A stretch of 64,000 nucleotides of DNA from Conexibacter woesei Iso977N (lineage in GTDB: Bacteria > Actinomycetota > Thermoleophilia > Solirubrobacterales > Solirubrobacteraceae): NCBI RefSeq assembly GCF_000424625.1, contig NZ_AUKG01000002.1:1798001-1862000 (forward strand), in the 5' to 3' direction. A model generated the notes under the pieces. It searched no databases, was not told the origin of the DNA, and saw only the letters and a list, made by a program, of their open reading frames with translations. The position numbers and the translations under genes are program-made. Shown here piece by piece: positions 44,893-53,114 of the stretch. Every line of letters begins with the position of its first letter. Position 1 is the stretch's first letter.

Positions 44893-45492
44893 ATGTCCCA
44901 GCAGCTCACCGCCAAGGGCGAAGCGACGCGCACCCGGATCGTCGAGGCGACCGCCGACCGCATCCTCGCGGCCGGCATCGGCGCCACCAGCCTCGACGAC
45001 GTCCGCGCCGACAGCTCCACGTCCAAGTCCCAGCTCTTCCACTACTTCCCCGGCGGCAAGGCCGAGCTGGTCCGGGCCGTCGTCGCGCTCCAGGGCCAGC
45101 GGGTGGTCGACGCCCAGGGCGACGGTGCGCTCGACACCTACGACAAGTGGGAGCGCTGGCGCGACGGGTTGCTACAGCACTACGGCGCGATGCACGGCTG
45201 GGGCTGCCCGATCGGCTCGCTCGCCTCCGAGGCCGCGGGCACCGACCCCGAGCTCGCCCAGCAGATCAACGCCTACATGACCGGCTGGCGCGCGCGGCTG
45301 CAGGACGGCCTGGAGCGCATGCACGCCGCCGGGACGCTGCGCCCCGACGCCGACCCGCAGCGCCTCGCCGCCTCGATCCTCGCCGCCGTCCAGGGCGGGC
45401 TGATGCTCACGCAGTTCGAGCAGGCCCTGTGGCCGCTCGAAGCCGCGCTGGACGGCGCGCTCGGCCAGCTGCGCGCCGCGCTCGCCGAGTAG
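44893..45492 (+). CDS. TetR-family regulator of the SDR pair
   Basis: 199 residues: N-terminal helix-turn-helix (IGATSLDDVRADSSTSKSQLFHYFPGG) and a helical domain (LQHYGAMHGWGCPIGSLASEAAG) like that of the LmrA/YxaF group. Members of that group regulate oxidoreductases and often recognise TGGACC/GGTCCA-like sites, as seen in the intergenic region. A -10 TATCAT lies 12 bases before the ATG. The ligand is unknown. Confidence 0.93.
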   Translation: MSQQLTAKGEATRTRIVEATADRILAAGIGATSLDDVRADSSTSKSQLFHYFPGGKAELVRAVVALQGQRVVDAQGDGALDTYDKWERWRDGLLQHYGAMHGWGCPIGSLASEAAGTDPELAQQINAYMTGWRARLQDGLERMHAAGTLRPDADPQRLAASILAAVQGGLMLTQFEQALWPLEAALDGALGQLRAALAE

Positions 45493-45495
45493 CCT
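45490..45495 (+). promoter_or_regulatory. candidate -10 box for the SUI1-like gene
   Basis: TAGCCT, overlapping the TetR stop codon, followed by seven bases and the ATG at 45503. No clear -35. Spacing again fits a leaderless transcript. Confidence 0.4.
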
Positions 45496-45502
45496 CGACC
45501 CC

Positions 45503-45826
45503 ATGGCCAAGGGCGACATGGTGTGGTCGAGCCGCGACGGCGACCTGCGCAAGGCGCGCGATCCCAAGACGGTCACCCGCCAGACGACCGGCGCCGTCAA
45601 GGTGCGCCGCGAGACCGCCGGGCGCAAGGGCAAGACGGCCACCACGGTCTTCAACCTCCCCCTGAACGACATCGAGATCAAGGCGCTCGCCCAGGTGCTC
45701 AAGAAGCGCTGCGGCGTCGGCGGCTCGGCCAAGGACGGCGTCATCGAGCTGCAGGGCGACCACCGCGACGCGGTCGTCGAGGTCCTGAAGGCCCAGGGCT
45801 ACGACGTCAAGCTCGCGGGCGGATAG
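45503..45826 (+). CDS. yciH: SUI1-domain protein (YciH-like)
   Basis: 107 residues with the eIF1/SUI1 fold: a basic N-terminal tail (KARDPKTVTRQTTGAVKVRRET), then GKTATTVFNLPLNDIEIKALAQVLKKRCGVGGS and KDGVIELQGDH, split by the family's core strands. Bacterial YciH can affect start-site fidelity, though its normal role is debated. It lies just downstream of a TetR gene and 27 bases upstream of an FKBP gene. Confidence 0.9.
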   Translation: MAKGDMVWSSRDGDLRKARDPKTVTRQTTGAVKVRRETAGRKGKTATTVFNLPLNDIEIKALAQVLKKRCGVGGSAKDGVIELQGDHRDAVVEVLKAQGYDVKLAGG

Positions 45827-45840
45827 CCCACCGCGCGCGG

Positions 45841-45846
45841 TACCGT
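45841..45846 (+). promoter_or_regulatory. candidate -10 box for the FKBP gene
   Basis: TACCGT followed by seven bases and the ATG at 45854. No -35 was recognised and no Shine-Dalgarno is present. Same arrangement as the other leaderless candidates. Confidence 0.35.
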
Positions 45847-45853
45847 CCCGGCC

Positions 45854-46231
45854 ATGGCCCCCAACGAGAAGCCCGAGATCGACGTCCCCGACGGCCCGCC
45901 GTCCTACCAGCTCGAGGTCGAGGACCTCGTGGTCGGCGACGGCGACGAGGCGGTCGCCGGCAGGATCGTCGACGTCCACTACGTCGGCGTGTCCTGGCAG
46001 AACGGCAGGCAGTTCGACGCGTCCTGGGACCGCGGCGACACGTTCAAGTTCGGCCTCGGCAAGGGCCAGGTCATCCAGGGCTGGGACGAGGGCGTCCAGG
46101 GCATGAAGGTCGGCGGCCGGCGCAAGATCACGATCCCGCCGGCAATGGCCTACGGCAAGCGCGGCGCCGGCGGCGTCATCGGTCCGGACGAGACGCTGAT
46201 CTTCGTCGTGGACCTGCTCGGCGTGCGCTGA
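45854..46231 (+). CDS. FKBP-type peptidyl-prolyl isomerase
   Basis: 125-residue cytosolic FKBP: VDVHYVGVSWQNGRQFDASWDRGDTFKFGLGKGQVIQGWDEG is the typical core, here seen as VHYVGVSW, FDASWDRGD and QVIQGWDEGVQGMKVGGRRKITIPPAMAYG, followed by IGPDETLIFVVDLLGV. No signal peptide or extra domain. It catalyses cis-trans proline isomerisation during folding. Confidence 0.94.
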   Translation: MAPNEKPEIDVPDGPPSYQLEVEDLVVGDGDEAVAGRIVDVHYVGVSWQNGRQFDASWDRGDTFKFGLGKGQVIQGWDEGVQGMKVGGRRKITIPPAMAYGKRGAGGVIGPDETLIFVVDLLGVR

Positions 46232-46256
46232 GCTGACACGGACGGCGGCGCGGCCC

Positions 46257-46946
46257 ATGCTGACCTCACGCTGGGCCCACGCCGTCTACGCGCTCGCGGG
46301 CGTCGCCGCGCTGGTCGCGCTGTGCCTGCTCGTCCACCCGCTGCGGGAGGCGATCGGGCACGCCGCGCACGGCGACACCAAGGCGCTGCGCGAGCAGCTG
46401 CGCGGGACCGGCGCGGCGGGCGTCGCGTTGTTGTACGGGTTGATGCTCGCCCACGTCGTCGTGATCTTCCCGGCCGAGATCACCAACATGGTCGCGGGCT
46501 TCACCTACGGGATCCCGCTGGGGATCCTGATCTGCACGACCGGCTGGTTCCTGTCGGGCCTGGGCACCTACGCGCTGGGCGTGATCGCGGGCCGGCCGCT
46601 GATCGAGAAGCTCGCCGGCGCCGGGCGGGTCGCGTCGGCCGAGCGGATGATGGACCGCGGCGGCTGGGAGTTCCTGCTGGTCGTGCGGCTGCTGCCGTTC
46701 GTGCCGTTCTCGATCGTCGGCTACGTCGCGGGCGCGACGAACGTCCCGCTGTTCCGCTTCGCCTGGACGACGCTGCTGGGCGCGATCCCGCTGGTGACGC
46801 TGGCCGTCGTGCTCGGCTCGCGGCTGTCGGACTTCTCGCTCGGCGACCCGCTGGTGTGGGGCTCGATCCTCGTCTTCGTGCTGCTGATCGCCGTCGGCCA
46901 TCCGGTCGGGCGACGCTTCCAGGCGCGCGCCAAGACCAAGGCGTAG
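46257..46946 (+). CDS. VTT/DedA-type membrane protein (TVP38/TMEM64 family)
   Basis: 229 residues with about five to six membrane segments (HAVYALAGVAALVALCLLVHP; GVALLYGLMLAHVVVIFPAEI; YGIPLGILICTTGWFLSGLGTYALG; GAIPLVTLAVVLGSRL; PLVWGSILVFVLLIAVGHPVG). The VTT-domain motif GGWEFLLVVRLLPFVPFSIVGYVAGATNVPL is present in two parts. Such proteins are lipid scramblases or transporters. It lies 25 bases after the FKBP gene and is convergent with the Hsp15-like gene. Confidence 0.9.
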   Translation: MLTSRWAHAVYALAGVAALVALCLLVHPLREAIGHAAHGDTKALREQLRGTGAAGVALLYGLMLAHVVVIFPAEITNMVAGFTYGIPLGILICTTGWFLSGLGTYALGVIAGRPLIEKLAGAGRVASAERMMDRGGWEFLLVVRLLPFVPFSIVGYVAGATNVPLFRFAWTTLLGAIPLVTLAVVLGSRLSDFSLGDPLVWGSILVFVLLIAVGHPVGRRFQARAKTKA

Positions 46947-46948
46947 GA

Positions 46949-47380
46949 CTAGTCGTCGTCGCGGGTGCGGCGCTGCTCGCGGCCGGCCTCGAAGCGGCGC
47001 CGGTCGCGCTTGGTCGGGCGCCCGCCCCGGTCGTAGTAGCTCGGCGCCTGCGCCATCGACTGCGCCTCCAGCCGGCGCTGCTCGGCGTAGGCCTCGCGGC
47101 CCGCGATCGACTCCGGCGTCTCGTCGTAGAGCTGCTGGGCCAGCGACGCCGGGCCACGCCGCTCGGCGGTCGCCTTGATGTTCACGCTGATCTTGACCGG
47201 GCCGTTGGTCAGCTCCAGGCGATCGCCCGGCCCGACGTCCTTGCTCGGCTTGGCCGGGCGCCCGTTGACCTGGACGCGCCCGCCCTTGACCGCCTCGGTG
47301 CCGAGCGGCCGGGTCTTGACCAGGCGCGCGGCCCACAGCCACTTGTCCACGCGGACGGGTTCGTATGACGGCTGCTGCAT
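46949..47380 (-). CDS. hslR: S4-domain RNA-binding protein (Hsp15/HslR-like)
   Basis: 143 residues. The S4 domain is at the N-terminus (VRVDKWLWAARLVKTRPLGTEAVKGGRVQVNGRPAKPS, seen here in two blocks), followed by a charged helical tail (YYDRGGRPTKRDRRRFEAGREQRR). Hsp15 binds free 50S subunits carrying nascent chains. It is convergent with the VTT gene (two bases apart) and divergent from the hydrolase at 47412. Confidence 0.9.
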   Translation of the reverse strand: MQQPSYEPVRVDKWLWAARLVKTRPLGTEAVKGGRVQVNGRPAKPSKDVGPGDRLELTNGPVKISVNIKATAERRGPASLAQQLYDETPESIAGREAYAEQRRLEAQSMAQAPSYYDRGGRPTKRDRRRFEAGREQRRTRDDD

Positions 47381-47411
47381 CCGGGCTCAATCGTGGCAGG
47401 ATCGTGGGTCG

Positions 47412-48032
47412 ATGGACGACGACGTGCTGGAGATCGAGACGCCGCACGGGCCGGCGCGGGCGACGATCGCGCGGGCCGAGGGCGAGCGCGGCGCGCTGCT
47501 GATCGGCCACGGCGCGGGCGGCGGCGTGCAGGCGCCGGACATCCTGGCGGCGCTGGGCGCGGCGCTGGCGGGCGGCGTGAGCGTCGCCCGGATCGAGCAG
47601 CCCTACCGCGTCGCGGGGCGGCGATCGGTCGCGCCGACGAGGCAGCTCGACGCGGCGTGGCTGGCGGTGCACGCGGCGCTCAGCGAGCGCGTGTTCGACG
47701 GGCTCCCGATCGTGACCGGCGGCCGTTCCTCGGGCGCGCGGGTCGCGTGCCGGACGGCGACCGAGACCGGCGCGGCCGGCGTGTTGTGCCTCGCGTTCCC
47801 GCTCCATCCCCCGCGCCGCAGGCCCGACGCCGAGCTGAAGACGCGCCTGCCCGAGCTGGAGCTCGTCAAGGTCCCCGTGTTGATCGTCCAGGGCGAGCGC
47901 GACCCGTTCGGGATGCCACCCGCCACGCGCCGCCGCAAGGTCGTCGTCGTCCCCGGCGACCACTCGCTGAAGTCCGGCGTCAGGGACGTCGGCCCTGCCG
48001 TGTCCGCGTTCCTGAAGAAGGTGATCAAGTAG
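47412..48032 (+). CDS. small alpha/beta hydrolase (KANL3/Tex30-like)
   Basis: 206 residues. Core: ALLIGHGAGGGVQAPDI, the nucleophile region VTGGRSSGARVACRTA (GRSSG with Ser), VPVLIVQGERDPFG (Asp) and VVPGDHSLKSG (His). This matches the KANL3/Tex30-like dienelactone-hydrolase relatives. The substrate is unknown. Its stop is immediately followed by the oxidoreductase ATG. Confidence 0.85.
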   Translation: MDDDVLEIETPHGPARATIARAEGERGALLIGHGAGGGVQAPDILAALGAALAGGVSVARIEQPYRVAGRRSVAPTRQLDAAWLAVHAALSERVFDGLPIVTGGRSSGARVACRTATETGAAGVLCLAFPLHPPRRRPDAELKTRLPELELVKVPVLIVQGERDPFGMPPATRRRKVVVVPGDHSLKSGVRDVGPAVSAFLKKVIK

Positions 48033-48986
48033 ATGTCGTCCTTGAACTGGGGCCTGCTCTCCACCGCCCGCATCAACGACGCGCTGCTGCACGCGGGCGT
48101 CAACGCGGTCGCGGTCGGCTCGCGCGACGAGGCGAAGGCGCGCGCGTATGCAGACGCGCGCGGGATCGCCAAGGCCTACGGGTCCTACGAGGCGCTGCTC
48201 GCCGACCCGGACATCGACATCATCTACAACTCGCTGCCCAACAGCATGCACCTGCCGTGGGCGGTCAGGGCGCTGGAGGCCGGCAAGCACGTGCTGTGCG
48301 AGAAGCCGCTGTCACGGCGCGCGGCCGACGTCGAGGCGGCGTTCGACGTGGCCCAGCGCGCCGGCCGGGTCCTCACCGAGGGCTTCATGTGGCGCCACCA
48401 CCCGCAGGTCCAGCGCGTCCAGGAGCTGGTGGCCGAGGGCGCGATCGGCACGCTGCGCGTGATCCGCAGCGACTTCGCGTTCAACCTGCTGGACATGACC
48501 GACGTCCGGATGCAGCGCGCGATGGACGGCGGCGCGCTGATGGACGTCGGCAGCTACTGCGTGTCGGCGTCGCGCACGTTCGCGGGCGGCGAGCCGGTCG
48601 CGGCGAGCGCGCAGCGGATCGCCGGCGGCGACGGCGTCGACCTCGCGCTCACGGGCCTCCTGCGGTTCGACGGCGACGTGCTCGCCGTCTTCGACTGCGC
48701 GTTCACCGGCCCCGCGCGCCACTTCGTGCAGCTGCTGGGCAGCGAGGGCTCGCTGCGCCTCGCCGACCCGTGGCACGCGCGCGGCGACCAGGTCATCGAG
48801 CACCGCGGCCTGGACCCCGACGCCGCGCCGGAGCGGATCGTGGTCCCAGCGGTCAACCACTACGCCTTGCAGATCGCCGACCTGGAGGCCGCCGCGCGCG
48901 GCGAGAAGGAGCCGCGGCTGGGCCGGGCCGACGCCGTCGGCCAGGCCCGCGCGCTCGAGCTGCTCTACGCCTCCGCGGAGGCGTAG
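48033..48986 (+). CDS. Gfo/Idh/MocA-family oxidoreductase
   Basis: 317 residues: an N-terminal Rossmann domain (NWGLLSTARINDALLHAG; VGSRDEAKARAYADARGI; YNSLPNSMHLPWAVRALEAGKHVLCEKPLSR) and the C-terminal substrate domain. The EKP motif Lys is intact. It begins directly after the TAG of the hydrolase gene with no spacer, so the two are co-translated. It probably oxidises a sugar or polyol, substrate unknown. Confidence 0.93.
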   Translation: MSSLNWGLLSTARINDALLHAGVNAVAVGSRDEAKARAYADARGIAKAYGSYEALLADPDIDIIYNSLPNSMHLPWAVRALEAGKHVLCEKPLSRRAADVEAAFDVAQRAGRVLTEGFMWRHHPQVQRVQELVAEGAIGTLRVIRSDFAFNLLDMTDVRMQRAMDGGALMDVGSYCVSASRTFAGGEPVAASAQRIAGGDGVDLALTGLLRFDGDVLAVFDCAFTGPARHFVQLLGSEGSLRLADPWHARGDQVIEHRGLDPDAAPERIVVPAVNHYALQIADLEAAARGEKEPRLGRADAVGQARALELLYASAEA

Positions 48987-48999
48987 GCGCGCCGGCGGC

Positions 49000-49425
49000 T
49001 CAGGACTCCAGCGTCGCCTCGAGGCTGATGTCCGGCACGCCCGCCAGCGCCTTGCTGACCGGGCAGCCGGCCTTGGCGGCCGCCGCGGCCTCCTGGAACT
49101 TCGCGTCGTCGATGCCCGGCACCCTGCCGACCGCGACGAGCTTGATCGCCGTGATCGCCGGCGCGCCGTCGACGATCCGCAGCGTCACGGTCGCGTCGGT
49201 GTCGAGCGCGTCGACCGGGTTGCCGCCCTCGGCCAGGATGTTCGACAGCGCCATCGAGAAGCACGACGCGTGCGCGGCGGCGATCAGCTGCTCCGGGTTG
49301 GCGCCCGGGCCGTCCTCGAAGCGCGACTTGTAGGAGTACTGCCCGCTGATGTCGTCACCGGCGGTGAACGTGCCGCTGCCGCTCTTGAGGTCGCCCTTCC
49401 ACTGCGCGTGGCCCTTGGATGGCAT
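49000..49425 (-). CDS. osmC: OsmC-family peroxiredoxin
   Basis: 141 residues reducing organic hydroperoxides. Both redox cysteines are present: AAAHASCFSMALSNIL and AAKAGCPVSKAL, about 66 residues apart. The opening (AQWKGDLKSGSGTF, then YSYKSRFEDGPGANPEQL) is that of OsmC itself rather than Ohr. AGGAGGA lies before the ATG, a strong ribosome-binding site. Confidence 0.95.
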   Translation of the reverse strand: MPSKGHAQWKGDLKSGSGTFTAGDDISGQYSYKSRFEDGPGANPEQLIAAAHASCFSMALSNILAEGGNPVDALDTDATVTLRIVDGAPAITAIKLVAVGRVPGIDDAKFQEAAAAAKAGCPVSKALAGVPDISLEATLES

Positions 49426-49475
49426 GTGCTCTGGTCCTCCTGCTGGTTCGTGGGGATGGTGCTGCTCCCCGCGAC

Positions 49476-49934
49476 CTACCCGGCAGGCTGCGTGGCGAGA
49501 CGTTCGATCGTGTCGAGGATCGCGTCCAGACGCCGGGATTGGACGCGCCGCCACGCGAGCCGGTCGAGCAGCCGGCCGACCGGCCCGAGCACCGGCGCGT
49601 ACTCGAGCGTGAGCGTCAGCGTCGTCGCCTCGCCGCCCTCGTCGCGCAGCTCGAAGACGCGGTCGAAGACCGCGATCATCGGCGCGGACTCGACCCGGTG
49701 GACCTGCCTGCGCGGCGGGTCGAACTCGATGATCCGCCAGCGGTTCTCGGTCCGGACGGGCAGCAGCAGGCGGCTGCGCTCGTCGTAGGCGGCGCCGAGG
49801 CCGGGCGGGCGATCGACGCGACGGGAGTAGGCCGTCCACGGGCCCCAATCGCCAAACCGCTCGACATCACACAGCACTTTCCAGATGTGCCGCTGGGAGG
49901 CGTGGATCCGCCGCCTCCCCCGCACCTCGGCCAC
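49476..49934 (-). CDS. SRPBCC-domain protein
   Basis: 152-residue START-like protein: HASQRHIWKVLCDVERFGDWGPWTAYSRRVDR at the N-terminus, then WRIIEFDPPRRQVHRVES and TLTLTLEYAPVLGPVGRLLDRLAWRR, typical of the polyketide cyclase/dehydrase (SRPBCC) group. Ligand unknown. GTG at 49934 has an AGGAGG ribosome-binding site. A 7-bp inverted repeat lies 22 bases upstream. Confidence 0.85.
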   Translation of the reverse strand: MAEVRGRRRIHASQRHIWKVLCDVERFGDWGPWTAYSRRVDRPPGLGAAYDERSRLLLPVRTENRWRIIEFDPPRRQVHRVESAPMIAVFDRVFELRDEGGEATTLTLTLEYAPVLGPVGRLLDRLAWRRVQSRRLDAILDTIERLATQPAG

Positions 49935-49955
49935 CTCAGTCCTCCTGACCGCGTA

Positions 49956-49978
49956 CTTGTCCTGCTCAATCGGACAAG
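49956..49978. promoter_or_regulatory. inverted repeat between DEAD-box and SRPBCC genes
   Basis: CTTGTCC, nine bases, GGACAAG: perfect 7-bp arms in the 54-base gap. On the minus strand it follows the DEAD-box stop by 10 bases and precedes the SRPBCC start by 21 bases. It could be a weak terminator or an operator. Confidence 0.45.
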
Positions 49979-49988
49979 GCGGAACCTA

Positions 49989-51797
49989 TCAGGCGATCCG
50001 ACGGCGGCGCACCTCTTTGGTGCCGAAGCGCTCGCGGCGCACGGTCGTCTTCTTGCCCTTGATCGAGCGGCCGCGCAGCGCGGCGACGACGTGGTCGGCG
50101 GCCGCCTCGGGCACCTCGACGAGCGAGAACTTGTCGGCGATCTCGATCGCGCCGATCTGGCGACCGTTGAGGCCGGCCTCGTTGGCGATCGCGCCGACGA
50201 GGTCCTGCGGGCGGATCCCGCGCTCGCGGCCGGCGCCGACGAACAGGCGGATCATGCCCTCGCTCGTCTCCCTCGGACCGCCCTTGTGGCGCGGGTCCGG
50301 ACGCTGCCCGCGCGGCGGGCGGTGCTCGCCGCGGTCACCGCGGTCGCCGGAGTAGGACCCACCCGCCCGCGGGCCACGGCCCTCGACCGACCCGCGCGGC
50401 GGGCGCTCCTCGTACGGCCTGCGCTGCGAGAAGTCCGGGATCTCCTCCTCCTCGGCGGCGGCGCCGTCACGGCCGGCGGCCTTGTGGGCGAGCGCGACCG
50501 CGGCCAGCGCGACCTCCTCGAGCCCGTGCTCCTCGGCGAGCGACTCGACGACGACGCGGTAGCTGTCGAGGTCGTCGGCGTCGGTCAGCGCGGCGGCGAG
50601 CGACTCGCGCGTCGCCTCCAGGCGGCGGGAGTTGACGTCGGCGACCGTCGGCAGCCTCTCGACGGCGATCGGCTGGCGCGTCGTGCGCTCGATCGCCTTC
50701 AGCATCCGGTGCTCGCGCGGCTGGGCGAACGTGATCGCCGTGCCCTCGCGCCCGGCGCGGCCGACGCGGCCGATCCGGTGCACGTAGGCCTCCGGCGCGG
50801 CCGGGACGTCGTAGTTGACGACGTGCGTCAGCACGTCCACGTCGAGGCCGCGGGCCGCGACGTCGGTGGCGACCAGCAGCTCGGTCGCGCCGGACTTCAG
50901 GCGCCCGATCGCGCGCGTGCGCTGCTCCTGGCTCATGCCGCCGTGCAGCGCCTCGGCGCGGTGGCCACGGGCCGAGAGCGTCTCGGTGAGCGTGTCGACC
51001 TCGGCGCGCGTGCGGCAGAAGACGATCGTCGCGGTCGGCTGATCGTGGTCGAGCACGCGGGCCAGCGCGGCGGGCTTGTGCTGGCGCGGGACGATGTGGA
51101 CGCGCTGGCGGACCTTCGGTGCCTCGCCCGGCGCGTGGCGCTCGCCACCGAGCTGGATCCGGACCGGGTCGTTGAGGTGCGTCCCGACGATCTTGTTGAT
51201 GCGCGGCGGCATCGTCGCGCTGAACAGGACCGTCTGGCGGTCGGCGCGCGTGTCGGCGAGGATCGCCTCGAGGTCCTCCGCGAAGCCCATGTCGAGCATC
51301 TCGTCGGCCTCGTCCAAGATGATGGTGTCGAACGACGCCGTCCTGATCGAGCCGCGCCTGACGTGGTCCAGCGCGCGGCCCGGCGTGGCGACGACGACGT
51401 CGACGCCGCGCTCCAGCGCCTTGAGCTGGCGGACGATCGGCGCGCCGCCGTAGATCGGCAGCGTCCGGATCCCGAGGCCGCGCCCGTAGCGGTGGACGGC
51501 CTCGGCGACCTGGGTCGCCAGCTCGCGGGTCGGGCACAGCACCAGCGCGCGCGGAGGCGTGCCGGGCAGGGCGCCGTGGCCGAGGCGGTGCAGGAGCGGC
51601 AGCGCGAACGCGGCGGTCTTGCCGGTTCCGGTCGCGGCCTGGCCGAGCAGGTCGCGGCCTTCCATCAGCGGCGGGATGGCTTCCCGCTGGATCGGGGTGG
51701 GTTCTTCGTAGCCGAGAGCGCTGAGCGCGCCGACGAGCTCGTCGGCCAGGCCCAGGTCGGCGAAGCCAACAGGTACGTCGTGCGTGTCTTCAGTCAT
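49989..51797 (-). CDS. DEAD-box RNA helicase (DeaD/CsdA-like)
   Basis: 602 residues. Helicase core motifs are in order: Q motif (FADLGL, EPTPIQ), ATGTGKTAAF, PTRELATQV, VATPGR, IILDEADEML, SATMP, and VHRIGRVGRAGREGT. Beyond residue 450 there is a basic Arg/Gly-rich linker and a DbpA-type RNA-binding domain (EGMIRLFVGAGRERGIRPQDLVGAIAN) with an Arg-rich tail. This is the layout of CsdA/DeaD, which works in ribosome assembly and cold adaptation. ATG at 51797 begins MTEDTHDVPVGFADLGL. Confidence 0.94.
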   Translation of the reverse strand: MTEDTHDVPVGFADLGLADELVGALSALGYEEPTPIQREAIPPLMEGRDLLGQAATGTGKTAAFALPLLHRLGHGALPGTPPRALVLCPTRELATQVAEAVHRYGRGLGIRTLPIYGGAPIVRQLKALERGVDVVVATPGRALDHVRRGSIRTASFDTIILDEADEMLDMGFAEDLEAILADTRADRQTVLFSATMPPRINKIVGTHLNDPVRIQLGGERHAPGEAPKVRQRVHIVPRQHKPAALARVLDHDQPTATIVFCRTRAEVDTLTETLSARGHRAEALHGGMSQEQRTRAIGRLKSGATELLVATDVAARGLDVDVLTHVVNYDVPAAPEAYVHRIGRVGRAGREGTAITFAQPREHRMLKAIERTTRQPIAVERLPTVADVNSRRLEATRESLAAALTDADDLDSYRVVVESLAEEHGLEEVALAAVALAHKAAGRDGAAAEEEEIPDFSQRRPYEERPPRGSVEGRGPRAGGSYSGDRGDRGEHRPPRGQRPDPRHKGGPRETSEGMIRLFVGAGRERGIRPQDLVGAIANEAGLNGRQIGAIEIADKFSLVEVPEAAADHVVAALRGRSIKGKKTTVRRERFGTKEVRRRRIA

Positions 51798-51884
51798 GTG
51801 TGCGACGCGCCAGGGTACCGCCAGTGCGGTGAAGGTGTGTGAAGGCAGACACCGATCGGCCCGTTTCTCCGCTACACCAGAGGT

Positions 51885-53114
51885 GTGACCGTCGCCGAAG
51901 CGGTCCGCGCGCGTCCAAGGCTCCGCTCGCGGACTCCGGCTCCCACGCCCCCGAAGCCGCTCCTGATCGCCACCCTCGCGCTTGCGCTGGGCGGCTTCGC
52001 CATCGGCACGACCGAGTTCGTGGCGATGGGGCTGCTGCCGGAGATCGCGCGCGGCGTCGACATCTCGGTTCCGACCGCCGGGCACGTCATCTCCGCCTAC
52101 GCGCTGGGCGTCGTGATCGGCGCGCCGGTCCTGGCCGGGCTGGGCGCGAAGCTACCGCGGCGCAAGCTGCTCGTCGGGTTGATGGTGGCCTACGCGCTCG
52201 GGAACCTGCTCAGCGCGATGGCGACCAACTACCCCATGTTGATGGCCGCGCGGTTCGTCACCGGGCTGCCGCATGGCGCCTACTTCGGGGTCGCGTCGCT
52301 GGTCGCCGCCGACCTCGCGCCCGCGGGCAGGAAGGCGCAGGCGGTCTCGCGCGTGTTGTTGGGGCTGAGCGTCGCGAACGTCATCGGCGTGCCGCTGGCG
52401 ACCGCCGTCGGGCAGAGCCTCGGCTGGCGCGCCGCGCTGTTCATGGCCGCCGCGCTGGCCGTCCTCACCGCGGTGTCGGTCTTCCGGGTCGTCCCGGACA
52501 CGCCGCCCGACGCCGCCGCGACGATGAAGCGCGAGCTGACCGCCCTGAAGCGCCCGCAGGTCCTGCTCGCCGTCGCGACCGGTGCGATCGGCGGCGGCGG
52601 GATGTTCGCCGTCTACTCCTACATCTCGCCGATCCTGACCGACCGCGCCGGGCTGCCGCTCGGCGCCGTGCCGTTCGTGCTGGCGATCTGGGGCGCCGGG
52701 ATGGTCGCCGGGAACCTGCTCGCCGGCAAGCTCACCGACCGGGCGCCGAAGAAGACGATGGTCGGCGCGCTGATCTTCATGGCGTTGCTCTTCGGGTTGT
52801 TCGCGCTGACCTCGTCGTCGCCCGTGCTGGCGCCGATCACCGTGTTCTTCCTCGGGATGTCGCTGATGCTGCCGACCGGCCTGCAGATGCGCCTGATGGC
52901 GAGCGCCGGCGACGCCCAGACGCTCGCCGCAGCGCTCAACCACTCCTCCTTCAACCTCGCCAACGCCCTCGGCGCCTGGCTGGGCGGCATCGTCCTGGCC
53001 GCCGGCCTCGGCCTCGCGGCGCCGATGCTCGTCGCCGTCGGCCTCTCGATCGCCGGCCTCGCCATCCTCGCCCTGTCCTTCTGGGCCGAGCGAACGCAGC
53101 GCCTGCCGCTCTAG
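51885..53114 (+). CDS. MFS transporter (arabinose/chloramphenicol-efflux type, DHA1)
   Basis: 409 residues with about 12 membrane segments (LLIATLALALGGFAIGTTEFVAMGLLPEIA; SAYALGVVIGAPVLAGLGA; MAARFVTGLPHGAYFGVASLV and others). The motif ALGGFAIGTTEFVAMGLLPEIA is that of the DHA1 group that includes AraJ and Cml-type exporters. The loop motif APAGRKAQAVSRVLLGLSVANV is present. GTG at 51885 is the start. It is divergent from the helicase and overlaps the GGT gene stop by four bases. Confidence 0.92.
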   Translation: MTVAEAVRARPRLRSRTPAPTPPKPLLIATLALALGGFAIGTTEFVAMGLLPEIARGVDISVPTAGHVISAYALGVVIGAPVLAGLGAKLPRRKLLVGLMVAYALGNLLSAMATNYPMLMAARFVTGLPHGAYFGVASLVAADLAPAGRKAQAVSRVLLGLSVANVIGVPLATAVGQSLGWRAALFMAAALAVLTAVSVFRVVPDTPPDAAATMKRELTALKRPQVLLAVATGAIGGGGMFAVYSYISPILTDRAGLPLGAVPFVLAIWGAGMVAGNLLAGKLTDRAPKKTMVGALIFMALLFGLFALTSSSPVLAPITVFFLGMSLMLPTGLQMRLMASAGDAQTLAAALNHSSFNLANALGAWLGGIVLAAGLGLAAPMLVAVGLSIAGLAILALSFWAERTQRLPL

